Origin: Onstottus_B sp049273855
GTDB lineage: Bacteria; Acidobacteriota; Blastocatellia; UBA7656
Direction: 5' to 3'
NCBI GenBank assembly: GCA_049273855.1
Contig: JBASRN010000341.1
Coordinates: forward strand, 45,798 to 109,797
Length of the DNA: 64,000 bases
The notes beneath the pieces were generated by a model. That model did no database searches. It was not told where the DNA came from and was given only the letters and a program-made list of their open reading frames with translations. Position numbers and translations under genes: made by a program. Each line of letters opens with the position of its first letter. The first letter of the stretch is position 1. Shown piece by piece: positions 1-8,365 of the stretch.

Positions 1-69
1 TGAGCGGAGAAAGAAAAGCCGCAGATCGAAGCACAGCGTTTAGCGGCGGGCGCTGCCTCGCTCAGTACC

Positions 70-963
70 TCATGCTAGCTTCTTAATTAACCCTGTCTTG
101 ACTAAGAAACCGGCTACCAACACATTGAACTCTGAGGGTTTCTCCATCATCAGGAAGTGACTGACACCTTCCCACATGTGATACTCGAGGTTCGGCGCGA
201 TGACGCGATAAAACTGCTCGGTGTCGGCGGGCCAAAAAGGAGACTTGGCCAGAATCGCGAGCACCGGAACATTGATCGCGTCCGGTTTCCAGATTGACTC
301 GTCCGCCATGCCTTCCATGGCGCTGACGGCGACGTACTGCGGCGTGCTCAGCATCGAGGTCTTGACCTGCTCGCGTAACGCGGGCGAAACCTGAGGGCCC
401 ATCATTCCGTCGATGAACCGCGCGGCTTGATCTTTATAGTTTGGTCCGCGCAGCGGCGCGATGAAGCTGTCCATCATCTTCTTATCGCCGAATGGCCGCA
501 GCGCGCCGTCTACGATAACCAGCCCGAGCGTTTTCTGCGGGTACCTACGATAGAACTGACGCGCGACCGGCGTGCCCATGCTGTGACCGACTAGCACCGC
601 GCGGTCGACTCCCGCGTCCTGCATGACCGCATCTACCGCCCGAGCGAACAAATCCATCGTGTAACTGATCTCGGGTTTGTCGCTTTGACCATGCCCCGGA
701 AGATCGATTGCGATGACCCGCGCCCGCTTAGAAAGGTCGGGAATTTGACCTCGCCAAAAGCCCAGGTCGCAAGTCCACCCGTGGATTAAGACGATTGCCT
801 CGCGGCCCTTGCCGTGGTTCTCGTAGTGGATGCGGCGGCCGTTCAGCTTCGCGAATTGAGAGCCAGTTTCGAATACTCGTGACGAGAGCGACGGTTCGCC
901 CGCGTAAACCACTACAAGTCCCGACAGAAAGATCAGAAGCAAAGGAGATGTGAGCCGTTTCAT
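70..963 (-). CDS. Exported alpha/beta hydrolase
   Basis: Alpha/beta-hydrolase fold enzyme of unknown substrate. The nucleophile elbow GHSMG lies mid-protein, the oxyanion-side motif IHGWTC near the N-terminus, and the likely catalytic His in GVSHFLMMEKP near the C-terminus, the usual order for the fold. The start at 963 is preferred over an upstream ATG at 1005: it has AAAGG eight bases upstream and begins a good signal peptide (MKRLTSPLLLIFLSGLVVVY), so the enzyme is probably exported. It lies 48 bp downstream of ahcY on the same strand and may be cotranscribed, but nothing ties it to methyl metabolism. Substrate cannot be read from the sequence. Confidence 0.85.
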   Translation of the reverse strand: MKRLTSPLLLIFLSGLVVVYAGEPSLSSRVFETGSQFAKLNGRRIHYENHGKGREAIVLIHGWTCDLGFWRGQIPDLSKRARVIAIDLPGHGQSDKPEISYTMDLFARAVDAVMQDAGVDRAVLVGHSMGTPVARQFYRRYPQKTLGLVIVDGALRPFGDKKMMDSFIAPLRGPNYKDQAARFIDGMMGPQVSPALREQVKTSMLSTPQYVAVSAMEGMADESIWKPDAINVPVLAILAKSPFWPADTEQFYRVIAPNLEYHMWEGVSHFLMMEKPSEFNVLVAGFLVKTGLIKKLA

Positions 964-1011
964 CGCAATTACCTTTCGTTGCTGGGCGCCCGGCGACTTT
1001 GGCACGGGTTC

Positions 1012-2292
1012 TTACGTACCCGCTTCCCACGTGTTCATATACTCGATCATCTCGGGAGTTAGTCGGTCGATCTTGATCCCCATTGCCGCTAGCTTGAGCG
1101 ACGCAATCTCGTTATCGACTTCTTCGGGTAGCAGGTGCAGACCGGGGGCGAGCTGGCCCTCGTTCTTCACAAGGTACTCGCACGAGAGCGCCTGGTTGGC
1201 GAAGCTCATGTCCATCACCGATGCCGGGTGGCCCTCGGCGGCGGCGAGATTGATCAAGCGGCCTTCACCAAGCACGATCACGCGATTGCCGTTGCTCTTC
1301 AGCTTGTACTCTTCGACGAAAGGCCGAAGCGTTTGCGCCGCTTCGCTCATCTCGCCGAGCGCAATCAGATTCAACTCGACGTCGAAGTGACCGGAGTTAG
1401 CAACAATTGCCCCGTCATGCATCTTCGCGAAGTGATGGCCGTCGATTACGTGGCGGTTGCCGGTTACGGTGATGAAGATGTCGCCGAGTGGTGCCGCCTC
1501 CTCGATGCTCATAACCCGCATTCCGTCCATAACCGCTTCGATGGCTTTAATCGGGTTGATCTCGCATACGATGACATTGGCACCCATGCCCCGGGCACGC
1601 ATCGCAACCCCCTTGCCGCACCAACCATAACCAATGACGACCATGGTGCGGCCGGCAAGCAGAATATTAGTCGCGCGAATTACGCCATCAAGCGTGGACT
1701 GCCCGGTGCCGTAGCGGTTATCGAAGAAATGTTTCGTTTGCGCGTCATTCACGGCAATCGTCGGCCAGGTCATACGCCCGCTCTTTTCGAGCGCACGCAG
1801 GCGCACCAGTCCGGTGGTTGTTTCTTCAGTGGTCCCGATGATTTTGCTAATCAGCTCGGGGCGTTCCTTAACCATCGTCGCGACCACATCTGAGCCATCA
1901 TCGATGATCAGATCTGGCTCGTGGTCGAGCGCCATTCGCACGTGACGGTTGTAAGTTTCAGGTGTCTCTCCCTTAATCGCAAATACGGGGATGCCGTACT
2001 CAACGACGAGCGCCGCTGCAACGTCGTCCTGAGTCGAAAGTGGATTTGAAGCTATCAATACCGCATCGACACCTGCCGCCTTTAGCGCCCTCGCCAGGTT
2101 GGCTGTCTCAGTGGTGATATGGCAACAGGCGATCATCTTCTTACCTGCGAGCGGGCGCTCGCTCTCGAATCGCTCACGGATCATGCGGAGCACAGGCATC
2201 TCGCGCTCCGCCCACTCGATTCGCTTGCGGCCGGACTTCGCCAAGTCGAGGTCTTTAACATCGTAGTTGGGTACTTGAGCACTAGTCGTCAT
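1012..2292 (-). CDS. ahcY: Adenosylhomocysteinase (SAH hydrolase)
   Basis: Cytosolic NAD-dependent enzyme that cleaves S-adenosylhomocysteine to adenosine and homocysteine and so removes the product inhibitor of methyltransferases. The 426 aa match the shorter bacterial/archaeal form. Visible family landmarks: substrate region CCHITTETANLA near residue 57, DDGSDV, the NDAQTKHFFDNRYGTG block that holds the catalytic Lys, the Rossmann GYGWCGKGVAMRARGMGA loop, and a C-terminal block with HPASVMDMSFANQAL. It follows metK on the same strand with a 131-bp gap holding a palindromic element, giving an activated-methyl-cycle pair. Confidence 0.97.
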   Translation of the reverse strand: MTTSAQVPNYDVKDLDLAKSGRKRIEWAEREMPVLRMIRERFESERPLAGKKMIACCHITTETANLARALKAAGVDAVLIASNPLSTQDDVAAALVVEYGIPVFAIKGETPETYNRHVRMALDHEPDLIIDDGSDVVATMVKERPELISKIIGTTEETTTGLVRLRALEKSGRMTWPTIAVNDAQTKHFFDNRYGTGQSTLDGVIRATNILLAGRTMVVIGYGWCGKGVAMRARGMGANVIVCEINPIKAIEAVMDGMRVMSIEEAAPLGDIFITVTGNRHVIDGHHFAKMHDGAIVANSGHFDVELNLIALGEMSEAAQTLRPFVEEYKLKSNGNRVIVLGEGRLINLAAAEGHPASVMDMSFANQALSCEYLVKNEGQLAPGLHLLPEEVDNEIASLKLAAMGIKIDRLTPEMIEYMNTWEAGT

Positions 2293-2309
2293 TCAGCTTC
2301 TCCATAACT

Positions 2310-2392
2310 GTACGGGCGGCCCTCCGCGGCCGCTCCTCGTTGCAAATATTCGCTTTGCGTTTCCCAAGGGCCGGCCACGGAGGACCGTCCTC
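2310..2392. repeat. Palindromic element, family A (diverged copy)
   Basis: Fills most of the metK-ahcY gap. The left part carries GGCGGCCCTCCGCGGCCGC; the right part carries GGCCGGCCACGGAGGACCG, its imperfect reverse complement, around an AT-richer centre. The GGCCCTCCGYGGCC core is shared with the cleaner copy at 41322-41415, and a single arm (GTACGGGCGGCCCCC) is at 34001-34015. It would form a strong hairpin in the metK-ahcY transcript. Confidence 0.65.
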
Positions 2393-2423
2393 AAGATGCT
2401 TCGGCAGGCTGACGGCGTGACGC

Positions 2424-3575
2424 TTACAGCCCTGCCGCGCGGCGAAGCGCGTCGGCCTTGTCCGTGCGCTCCCAGGTGAACTCAGGTTCCGTTCGCCCGA
2501 AGTGTCCATAGGCCGCGGTCTTCTTGAAGATCGGCCGGCGCAGGTTCAGGCTTTCGATAATACCGTTCGGCGTCAGCTTGAAGTGCTCGCGCACTATGTC
2601 CGAAAGCTTGTCTTCATCGATGTTGCTCGTGCCTCGCGTGTCAATAAACACGCTCACCGGCTCTGCGACTCCTATGGCGTAAGCGAGTTGCACCTCGCAG
2701 CGATCGGCGATGCCTGATGCAACGATGTTCTTGGCAACATACCGCGCCATGTAGCTTGCGGAGCGATCCACCTTCGTCGGGTCCTTGCCCGAGAACGCTC
2801 CTCCACCGTGGGCGCCCGCGCCGCCGTACGTATCGACTATGATTTTGCGTCCGGTAACTCCCGTATCTCCTTGTGGACCGCCCACGACAAAGCGGCCGGT
2901 CGGGTTGATGTGAAACTTGGTAGTGGCGTCCATCATCTCGCCAGGCACAACCGCTTTGATAACGTGCTCGATCACGTCTTGCTGTAGATGTTCGAGACTG
3001 ACCGATTCAGAGTGCTGAGATGAGACGACAACAGTGTTGACGCGAACCGGCTTACGGTTCTCGTACTCGACGGTGACTTGAGACTTACCGTCGGGGCGGA
3101 GGTAGTCGAGCAATCCTTCGTTGCGAACGTCCGAGAGGCGGCGGGTGAGCTTATGTGCGAGCATTATCGGCAAGGGCATCAGCTCGGGCGTTTCGTTGCA
3201 CGCATAGCCAAACATCATTCCCTGATCGCCGGCGCCGCCGGTGTCGACGCCCATCGCTATGTCAGGTGATTGAGTATCAATCGCGGTGATCACGCCGCAG
3301 GTTTCCGAGTCGAAGCCATACTTCGCACGCGTGTAGCCGATCTGACGAATTGTCTCCCGCGCGATCTTGGGAATGTCAACCCAGGCTTCAGTTGTGATCT
3401 CGCCGGCGACTACAACCAGTCCCGTAGTCAGCAGCGTCTCACAAGCCACTCGACCGTACTGGTCCTTGGTCAATATCGCGTCGAGCACGGCGTCCGAGAT
3501 CTGATCGGCGATCTTATCGGGGTGCCCCTCGGTGACTGACTCCGATGTGAACAAACGTTTGTTATTAGTGCTCAC
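2424..3575 (-). CDS. metK: S-adenosylmethionine synthetase
   Basis: Makes S-adenosylmethionine from methionine and ATP; cytosolic tetramer. The 383 aa are standard length. The hallmarks are FTSESVTEGHPDKIADQISD at the N-terminus, the GAGDQGMMFGYA hexapeptide-type motif near residue 117, and GGGAFSGKDPTKVDRSA (the P-loop-like GGGAFSGKD signature) near residue 257. The start is GTG at 3575, backed by AGGAGG five to six bases upstream. Upstream lie a candidate promoter (3655-3684) and a leader of roughly 75 nt in which I see no SAM-I or SAM-II riboswitch. Followed by ahcY. Confidence 0.97.
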   Translation of the reverse strand: MSTNNKRLFTSESVTEGHPDKIADQISDAVLDAILTKDQYGRVACETLLTTGLVVVAGEITTEAWVDIPKIARETIRQIGYTRAKYGFDSETCGVITAIDTQSPDIAMGVDTGGAGDQGMMFGYACNETPELMPLPIMLAHKLTRRLSDVRNEGLLDYLRPDGKSQVTVEYENRKPVRVNTVVVSSQHSESVSLEHLQQDVIEHVIKAVVPGEMMDATTKFHINPTGRFVVGGPQGDTGVTGRKIIVDTYGGAGAHGGGAFSGKDPTKVDRSASYMARYVAKNIVASGIADRCEVQLAYAIGVAEPVSVFIDTRGTSNIDEDKLSDIVREHFKLTPNGIIESLNLRRPIFKKTAAYGHFGRTEPEFTWERTDKADALRRAAGL

Positions 3576-3654
3576 TCCAACCTCCTGTCGGTAATTGCCC
3601 TACGGCGAGTCATAACATGATAGCAAGCCCGGAGGCTTCCTATTTAAGCGCGTG

Positions 3655-3684
3655 AATCTAACAGACGGTATCGCGCAGAGTCAA
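3655..3684 (-). promoter_or_regulatory. Candidate sigma-70 promoter for metK
   Basis: On the minus strand TTGACT (3684-3679) and TAGATT (3660-3655) are separated by 18 bp. The -35 matches 5 of 6 and the -10 matches 4 of 6 consensus positions. It lies about 80 bp upstream of the metK GTG, with no other gene between. Prediction from sequence only. Confidence 0.45.
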
Positions 3685-3953
3685 GGCGCGGGCCAGAGAG
3701 CTTCAGATCCGTGCAGGGCTAGCGGCTTGAGCTAAAGTTCTCCGGCGCGGCTGCTAACCGCGGAAACGCCGAGCGTGGGCGGTTAAGGGCACTTGCAGAA
3801 GGCATCGTATTTCCCTGGTTGGTGAACCCGGCTTCCGGTGTTTTAAGGCTGGTTGTCCTGTTGTCTGCCCGATGCATCGGGACTATCATTGGGCGTCCTC
3901 GACATATTCTCCGTCTCACTCTCAGAGACGGGCCGAGTCCAGGGGGAGAGTCA

Positions 3954-4778
3954 TTGGCCGGTTCAATCGTCTTCGCAGGAATCGCGCCGCACCCGCCGCT
4001 GCTGGTTCCAGAAGTGGGAGGCAGCCGCATCGCGCAAGTGGCTGGCTCACAGCTCGCTCTTCGCGAATTCTCAAGACGCCTAGTCGCGGCCAGCCCAGAA
4101 ACCGTCGTCGTCATATCCCCGCACTCGCCGCTCGACCCTCGATGTTTCACCGCCCGTTCAACTGCTGAACTGGAGGGCGATTTCCGCGAATTCCACGCGC
4201 CCCATGTCAGACTTCTTTTCAAAAACGACCTCGACCTCCTACGCGCAATCATGCACGCGAGCCGGAGGGAAGGCATCGAGTTGCTCGAGTTGGAACGCGA
4301 CTATCCACTAGACCACGGCGCAATGGTGCCGCTCTACTACTTGAGCGAAGCCGGTTGGTACGGACCGCTAGTCGTTTGCGGGTTCACACTTCAGTCGAAC
4401 GAAGAGCACTTGGCATTTGGCCGTTCAATTGCGCGAGCTGCGTGTGAGTCCGGGCGGCGCGTTGCAGTCGTCGCAAGCGGCGACCTGAGTCATCGACTGA
4501 TCGTCGGGGGGCCTTACGAGTTCGAACCCACGGCTCATCTGTTTGACGAACATATAGTCGATGCAATTAAGAGCGGCGACGCGGGCCAAGCTTTGAGCGT
4601 TGACCCGGAGCTCAGAGAACGCGCCGGCGAGTGCGGTTATCGGTCAATCGTGATCGCTTTGGGCGCGGTTGATGAAGCACCGCGTGATCACCAGGTGCTG
4701 AGCTACGAGGGACCGTTCGGAGTGGGCTACATGGTTGCGGTGCTCCTGGACGAAAACGCGAAGGATAGCCGCGATTAA
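3954..4778 (+). CDS. MEMO/LigB-like protein (AmmeMemoRadiSam system protein B)
   Basis: Member of the MEMO1 / class III extradiol dioxygenase (LigB) superfamily. Motifs: GIAPHPPLLVPEVG at the N-terminus, VVVISPHSPLD, DYPLDHGAMVPLYYL, and ASGDLSHRL late in the protein; the His and Asp residues in these blocks are the expected metal ligands. I place the start at TTG 3954 because AGGGGGAG sits just upstream and homology begins immediately after; an upstream ATG at 3819 would add about 45 unconserved residues. The next gene, 60 bp on, is its usual AMMECR1 partner. The third member of the system, a radical SAM protein, is not nearby. Biochemical function of the system is unknown. Confidence 0.85.
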   Translation: MAGSIVFAGIAPHPPLLVPEVGGSRIAQVAGSQLALREFSRRLVAASPETVVVISPHSPLDPRCFTARSTAELEGDFREFHAPHVRLLFKNDLDLLRAIMHASRREGIELLELERDYPLDHGAMVPLYYLSEAGWYGPLVVCGFTLQSNEEHLAFGRSIARAACESGRRVAVVASGDLSHRLIVGGPYEFEPTAHLFDEHIVDAIKSGDAGQALSVDPELRERAGECGYRSIVIALGAVDEAPRDHQVLSYEGPFGVGYMVAVLLDENAKDSRD

Positions 4779-4838
4779 CGGGCAGAATAGAGGGCATCGC
4801 TTATCGTTCCCGCCCTTTGCGACACGGGACTCGGAAAC

Positions 4839-5378
4839 ATGGAACGTCCTCCGAAAAACGTAGCTCTCCCGGAGCTTGCCCGGCTGACCGTCGAGAAGTT
4901 CATCCTCGACGGTGAGAGACTCGAACCACCGGCAGATGTTCAAGGCGCGCTGGCCGAGCACGCTGGTGTATTTGTGACGCTTCGATCTCCGGACGGCCAG
5001 TTGAGAGGCTGCATAGGCACGATCGAGCCGTCGTGTGCAACCGTAGCAGAAGAGATCATTCAGAACGCGATCAGCGCGGCTACTCGTGATCCGAGGTTTC
5101 ATCCGGTCGCGCACCACGAACTGGCCGGGATGAAATACGGCGTGGACGTACTTGCGTGCCCCGAGCCGGCTCGCGGGCCCGAGGATCTAAATGCGGCCCA
5201 CTACGGCGTGATCATCGAGACGCTTGACGGCAGCCGCCGCGGTCTGTTGCTTCCGCGCATTGAAGGAATCGAAACCGTTGAAGCCCAGTGGCGAGCGGTT
5301 CACTTGAAAGCGGGTATCACTCCTGGGACACCAGTGCGACTCGAGCGGTTCACCGTTACGCGCTTTGGAGAAGAGTGA
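4839..5378 (+). CDS. AMMECR1-family protein (AmmeMemoRadiSam system protein A)
   Basis: AMMECR1 domain protein, 179 aa, essentially the whole length of the domain. The family signature LRGCIGTIEP is present near residue 60, followed by the AISAATRDPRFHPV block and GVIIETLDGSRRGLLLPRIEG. Family members occur with MEMO-like and radical SAM proteins; a role in RNA or cofactor chemistry has been suggested but is not established. It is probably cotranscribed with the MEMO-like gene upstream. Confidence 0.9.
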   Translation: MERPPKNVALPELARLTVEKFILDGERLEPPADVQGALAEHAGVFVTLRSPDGQLRGCIGTIEPSCATVAEEIIQNAISAATRDPRFHPVAHHELAGMKYGVDVLACPEPARGPEDLNAAHYGVIIETLDGSRRGLLLPRIEGIETVEAQWRAVHLKAGITPGTPVRLERFTVTRFGEE

Positions 5379-5475
5379 GTTGCTTCGAGTCGACGCGAAC
5401 ACGGGAGCGGCAAGTCCAATGACATGGCGAAGAACCGGCTTTCTGAGGCGAAGCCCTCTCTCTGCTGCCCTTGCC

Positions 5476-5505
5476 TTGACACTCCTTTCACCCGACCGCT
5501 ATTCT
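5476..5505 (+). promoter_or_regulatory. Candidate sigma-70 promoter for rpsT
   Basis: Perfect TTGACA (5476-5481) and TATTCT (5500-5505) with an 18-bp spacer, about 55 bp upstream of rpsT and downstream of the AMMECR1 gene. The best promoter match I noticed in the window. Confidence 0.6.
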
Positions 5506-5558
5506 ACTGGTCTTTTTCTGATGGGATACTCACGACAGCATGAGGAGAGATCGAAGCA

Positions 5559-5825
5559 ATGGCGAATCATAAATCAGCAGAGAAACGGGTAAGACAAACC
5601 GAGCGGCGCAATCAAGTAAATGGCCGCAATCGAAGCCATTTGCGCACCCAAATCAAGAAGCTGCGCGCGGTAATCGAAGCCGGAAGTCGGGACGAGGCCC
5701 GTGTGGTGTTAGCCCAAACCGTGTCGATCATCGATCGGTCGATACAGAAAGGCGTGCTTCATCAAAACGCCGCCGCGCGACACAAGTCGCGTTTGACCAC
5801 CAGAGTGAATAGCATGTCCGCTTAA
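5559..5825 (+). CDS. rpsT: 30S ribosomal protein S20
   Basis: Small basic ribosomal protein (88 aa, the usual length) that binds the 5' and 3' minor domains of 16S rRNA during 30S assembly. It begins MANHKSAEKRVRQTERR, the S20 signature, and ends with the helix GVLHQNAAARHKSRLTTRV. GAGGAG precedes the ATG. It has its own promoter (5476-5505) and a terminator-like hairpin (5901-5931), so it appears monocistronic. It converges on holA; rpsT next to holA is a commonly seen arrangement. Confidence 0.97.
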   Translation: MANHKSAEKRVRQTERRNQVNGRNRSHLRTQIKKLRAVIEAGSRDEARVVLAQTVSIIDRSIQKGVLHQNAAARHKSRLTTRVNSMSA

Positions 5826-5900
5826 TCGAGGCCCGGGGGCGTTGAGCGGATTGCGAGATCCGTGTGGGGCGTGCCACACTCAGCAAGTATCAACAGAAAG

Positions 5901-5931
5901 AACGGCGACGGATGCCGTTGTTTTGTCGTTT
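5901..5931 (+). terminator. Probable rho-independent terminator of rpsT
   Basis: Stem AACGGC (5901-5906) and GCCGTT (5914-5919), 7-nt loop, followed by GTTTTGTCGTTT. It lies 75 bp after the rpsT stop and before the convergent holA end. Confidence 0.6.
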
Positions 5932-5965
5932 CTGAGACGTTCCGCATTTCAAGGCCCTGACTTCC

Positions 5966-7036
5966 TCACCTAATTGCGGTCCGTGGAGTGGGCAGTATCA
6001 ACTCAGCAACCAGGTATTCCATTTGCAATCTCGGGGTAGCCTCGCCGTTCTTGATGGCGTTGTCGACTTGGGCAATACGGTGAAGGCCGCGAACTATCTC
6101 AGCGCGCGGCGTGTGGCTCAAACGCGTCTTCCACTTCGTGGCGCTCTCTCGCCATTGTCCAATCACCCGTGTGAAGTCGTCGAAGCTCGCTCCTCGATCC
6201 AGGAGTTCCTTCCCCGCGAGCATGCGTCTAAACAGGCTCGCAAGCGAACCAACTATCATCACTGGCGCGCCCGTGTCTCCATCGTCAAGTAAGTGTTTTA
6301 TCAAGCGCATAGCGCGCTTGTTGTCCCGCCGGATGATCGCATCCCAGAGCTCCCAGCTCGTGTGCTCGCGAGAGCGCGGCACCAGTTCCAGCACTGCTGC
6401 TTCTGTAATGACTTCGCCCCCAGCGTAGGCTGCCAGCTTTTCAAGCTCGTTCACCAAACGTGACAGACGAGTGCCCGCGAGCGTGATCAGCCGGTCGAGC
6501 GCTCGCCGCTCACTGCGGTACTCGTGCAGCTTTACATAACCATCAGCCCATCGACGCGCCTCGTCATCTTTCAGCGAGTCGAACGCTACCACCGTGCAAG
6601 ACCTCAATAGCGCAGTCGTGATCTTTCTCCGCTGATCGGGTGCCACCGCTTGAAAGACAACGGTGGTCGTGGGTGACGGGCGCTTCAAGTAACCCAACAC
6701 CAGCTCGTGCTCATCTTCCTTGATCTTGTCAAAATCGCGAACGACGACGACCCGACGCGTCGACATCATTGGCAATTGGTTCGCCGCGCCGATCGCCTGC
6801 GCGGCGGTGACCTTGGAACCCGAGCCGGAGTCCGCGCCGATCGCAAACACCGCGAAATTGAACATTCGGGCCGCCTCGCCGATGGTTTCGCAGAGCGAAC
6901 GGAGCGCCCGCTCTTGCAGATACACTTCTTCGCCCAGGAAGACATAGAGCGGGTCTACACGCCTCTCCTTGATCTGTCGGTGAAGCGAGTCGTAGGTCAA
7001 CCCGTCCAGTTTCTTCTTGGGTCGCTTGCTGCTCAC
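5966..7036 (-). CDS. holA: DNA polymerase III subunit delta
   Basis: Clamp-loader delta subunit that opens the beta sliding clamp. 356 aa, normal for HolA. Recognised from the N-terminal AAA+-like domain (YVFLGEEVYLQERALRSL, then RVVVVRDFDKIKEDEHELVLGYL and TTVVFQA) and the middle block RLSRLVNELEKLAAYAG...ITEAAVLELVPRSREHTSWELWDAI, with the helical collar domain at the C-terminus. As usual for delta there is no functional Walker A. The ATG overlaps the lptE stop by 4 bp, so the two are translationally coupled. Confidence 0.95.
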   Translation of the reverse strand: MSSKRPKKKLDGLTYDSLHRQIKERRVDPLYVFLGEEVYLQERALRSLCETIGEAARMFNFAVFAIGADSGSGSKVTAAQAIGAANQLPMMSTRRVVVVRDFDKIKEDEHELVLGYLKRPSPTTTVVFQAVAPDQRRKITTALLRSCTVVAFDSLKDDEARRWADGYVKLHEYRSERRALDRLITLAGTRLSRLVNELEKLAAYAGGEVITEAAVLELVPRSREHTSWELWDAIIRRDNKRAMRLIKHLLDDGDTGAPVMIVGSLASLFRRMLAGKELLDRGASFDDFTRVIGQWRESATKWKTRLSHTPRAEIVRGLHRIAQVDNAIKNGEATPRLQMEYLVAELILPTPRTAIR

Positions 7037-7551
7037 AGTCCTTCCATGATTGCCGATACGATCGACTGGGCGAAGTCTTTGGCAACGCGGTCGACGGCGG
7101 GGTTCTCCTCGTTAAAAAAAGACTGAGGGTCATCAGAAAGCTGATACTCCCCCTCGAACGACATTCGCTGGTTCTCAAAGAGGATCTTGCGGCTCTTCAA
7201 ATCGCGCACTGTCACGCTGACTGTGATTCGAAGGTCCCAGACCCGCGTCCGCCCGCGGTCGTCGAGTATTGAGCCCAAGGCGCGAAAGGCGCGGATGTCC
7301 CCGTTCAGCACAGCGTCGGCGTCGTCGGGATTAGCGGTGACTCGAACACCGCGTGCCCGCATCAATATCTCCTCTATCACCGCCCGCGTGAATCGCTGTT
7401 CGACGCGATACTTGAGACTCGAGTTCTGGAAGATCGGAACGGCAATCGTCTTGATGTGAACCGGCATGCTCTTTCCCTTGCCGGCGCGCTTGTAGCCGCA
7501 CACGTCCACGAATAGCGATAGCAGAAGCGTAAACAGCGCGATCTTGAACAT
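7033..7551 (-). CDS. lptE: LPS-assembly lipoprotein LptE
   Basis: Outer-membrane lipoprotein that plugs the LptD barrel in lipopolysaccharide export. The N-terminus has a lipoprotein signal with the cysteine of VDVCGY near residue 19, followed by IKTIAVPIFQNSSLKYRVEQRFTRAV, a strong LptE-family block, and the two-strand core (LRITVSVTVRDLKSRKILFENQRMSFEGEY, quoted in part: VWDLRITVSVTVRD). 172 aa is normal. It overlaps holA by 4 bp. The presence of LptE implies an LPS-bearing outer membrane. lptE-holA adjacency is known from Proteobacteria (leuS-lptE-holA). Confidence 0.88.
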   Translation of the reverse strand: MFKIALFTLLLSLFVDVCGYKRAGKGKSMPVHIKTIAVPIFQNSSLKYRVEQRFTRAVIEEILMRARGVRVTANPDDADAVLNGDIRAFRALGSILDDRGRTRVWDLRITVSVTVRDLKSRKILFENQRMSFEGEYQLSDDPQSFFNEENPAVDRVAKDFAQSIVSAIMEGL

Positions 7552-7636
7552 TGTGAATTGATATTAGCTTTTGGGACGGGAGGGAAACAAGCGGAGCGGT
7601 GTGTATCGCGCTTCTGAGGGAAACGACGCCAAAGCG

Positions 7637-8365
7637 CTAGACAAACTCGGCGACCACTTGGCGCGCGCCGCTGGGCACGGGCGCGATTTTTATCACGTAG
7701 CCGCTGACTTTGTAAAGCAGGTCGTCGCCGGTCCTCGTCCTCAAGGCGGAAGGCATCGGCAACTCGAGCCGCAGCAGCGTGCCCAGTTCGACCGCGCGCG
7801 AAAGCGAGAACTTCACGCCCAGCGGACTGACGTCGATCGTTTCCGTGACCTCTTGCCAGTGGTGGTCGAACACAACTACGAGCGGCAACTGCAGTTCCAC
7901 TCTTTCGACCCTCCGTCTTTCGCGGCCGTTGAGTGGAAGATGAGGTTTGGCGATCTGTCCTGGGACAACCCCCAGAGTAGAAGCAACCGTCGTTGTGTCA
8001 GCCGCTGACAGTACACGTTGTCGCGAACGCACCGACCCAACAATCTGGCGGTTGAGCGTCCCGTCGTAGGCCCGACGGCGAGCTCGACTCGAGAGCGTCG
8101 AGAACGCCTCTACAAACCGGAGGTAAGCGCAGCTTAGCTTCCAGTGTAGCACGTTGTCTGTCTCGGCCAGGTAGTTGTAGTTGAGCGGGTGAAAGAAGTC
8201 TACGGCCCGGCAGTATGCCGTGTTTATTTCTGAAGCCGACGAGCCGCGTTCGACTCCAAGCACGGTGTAGTGGTCAGGCTCTTCAATTATCAGATCCGCG
8301 AGTAACTCGATCTCTTCAGAGCTCAACTTGCGATCTTCGCATAAGCCTGCAGGCGCGGTTTCCAT
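7637..8365 (-). CDS. Degenerate J-domain / PilZ-domain protein
   Basis: 242 aa with two parts. Residues about 30-110 resemble a DnaJ J domain (DHYTVLGVERGSSASEINTAY, helix, then LSCAYLRFVEAFSTLSSRARRRAYD), but the HPD tripeptide is HPL (FFHPLNYNYL), so stimulation of Hsp70 is doubtful. Residues about 148-242 are a PilZ domain, with the RxxxR stretch (RRRVERVELQLP) and DVSPLGVKF (DxSxxG), the residues that bind cyclic di-GMP in the family. The ATG overlaps the acetyltransferase stop (TAATG), so the two are coupled. A c-di-GMP-responsive adaptor is an inference. Confidence 0.75.
   Translation of the reverse strand: METAPAGLCEDRKLSSEEIELLADLIIEEPDHYTVLGVERGSSASEINTAYCRAVDFFHPLNYNYLAETDNVLHWKLSCAYLRFVEAFSTLSSRARRRAYDGTLNRQIVGSVRSRQRVLSAADTTTVASTLGVVPGQIAKPHLPLNGRERRRVERVELQLPLVVVFDHHWQEVTETIDVSPLGVKFSLSRAVELGTLLRLELPMPSALRTRTGDDLLYKVSGYVIKIAPVPSGARQVVAEFV

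Noticed and set aside
1135..1893. Long open frame on the plus strand opposite ahcY (252 codons).
   Set aside because: Antisense shadow of a certain gene in GC-rich DNA; product is His/Arg-rich without family features.
2293..2423. Possible SAH riboswitch upstream of ahcY (the minus strand reads ACGAGGAGCG, like the start of that riboswitch).
   Set aside because: The matching closing strand and conserved core are missing; the sequence belongs to the family-A palindrome (GCGGCCGCGGAGGGCCGCC).
3576..3654. SAM riboswitch in the metK leader.
   Set aside because: No SAM-I or SAM-II core sequence and no extended pairing could be found in the leader.
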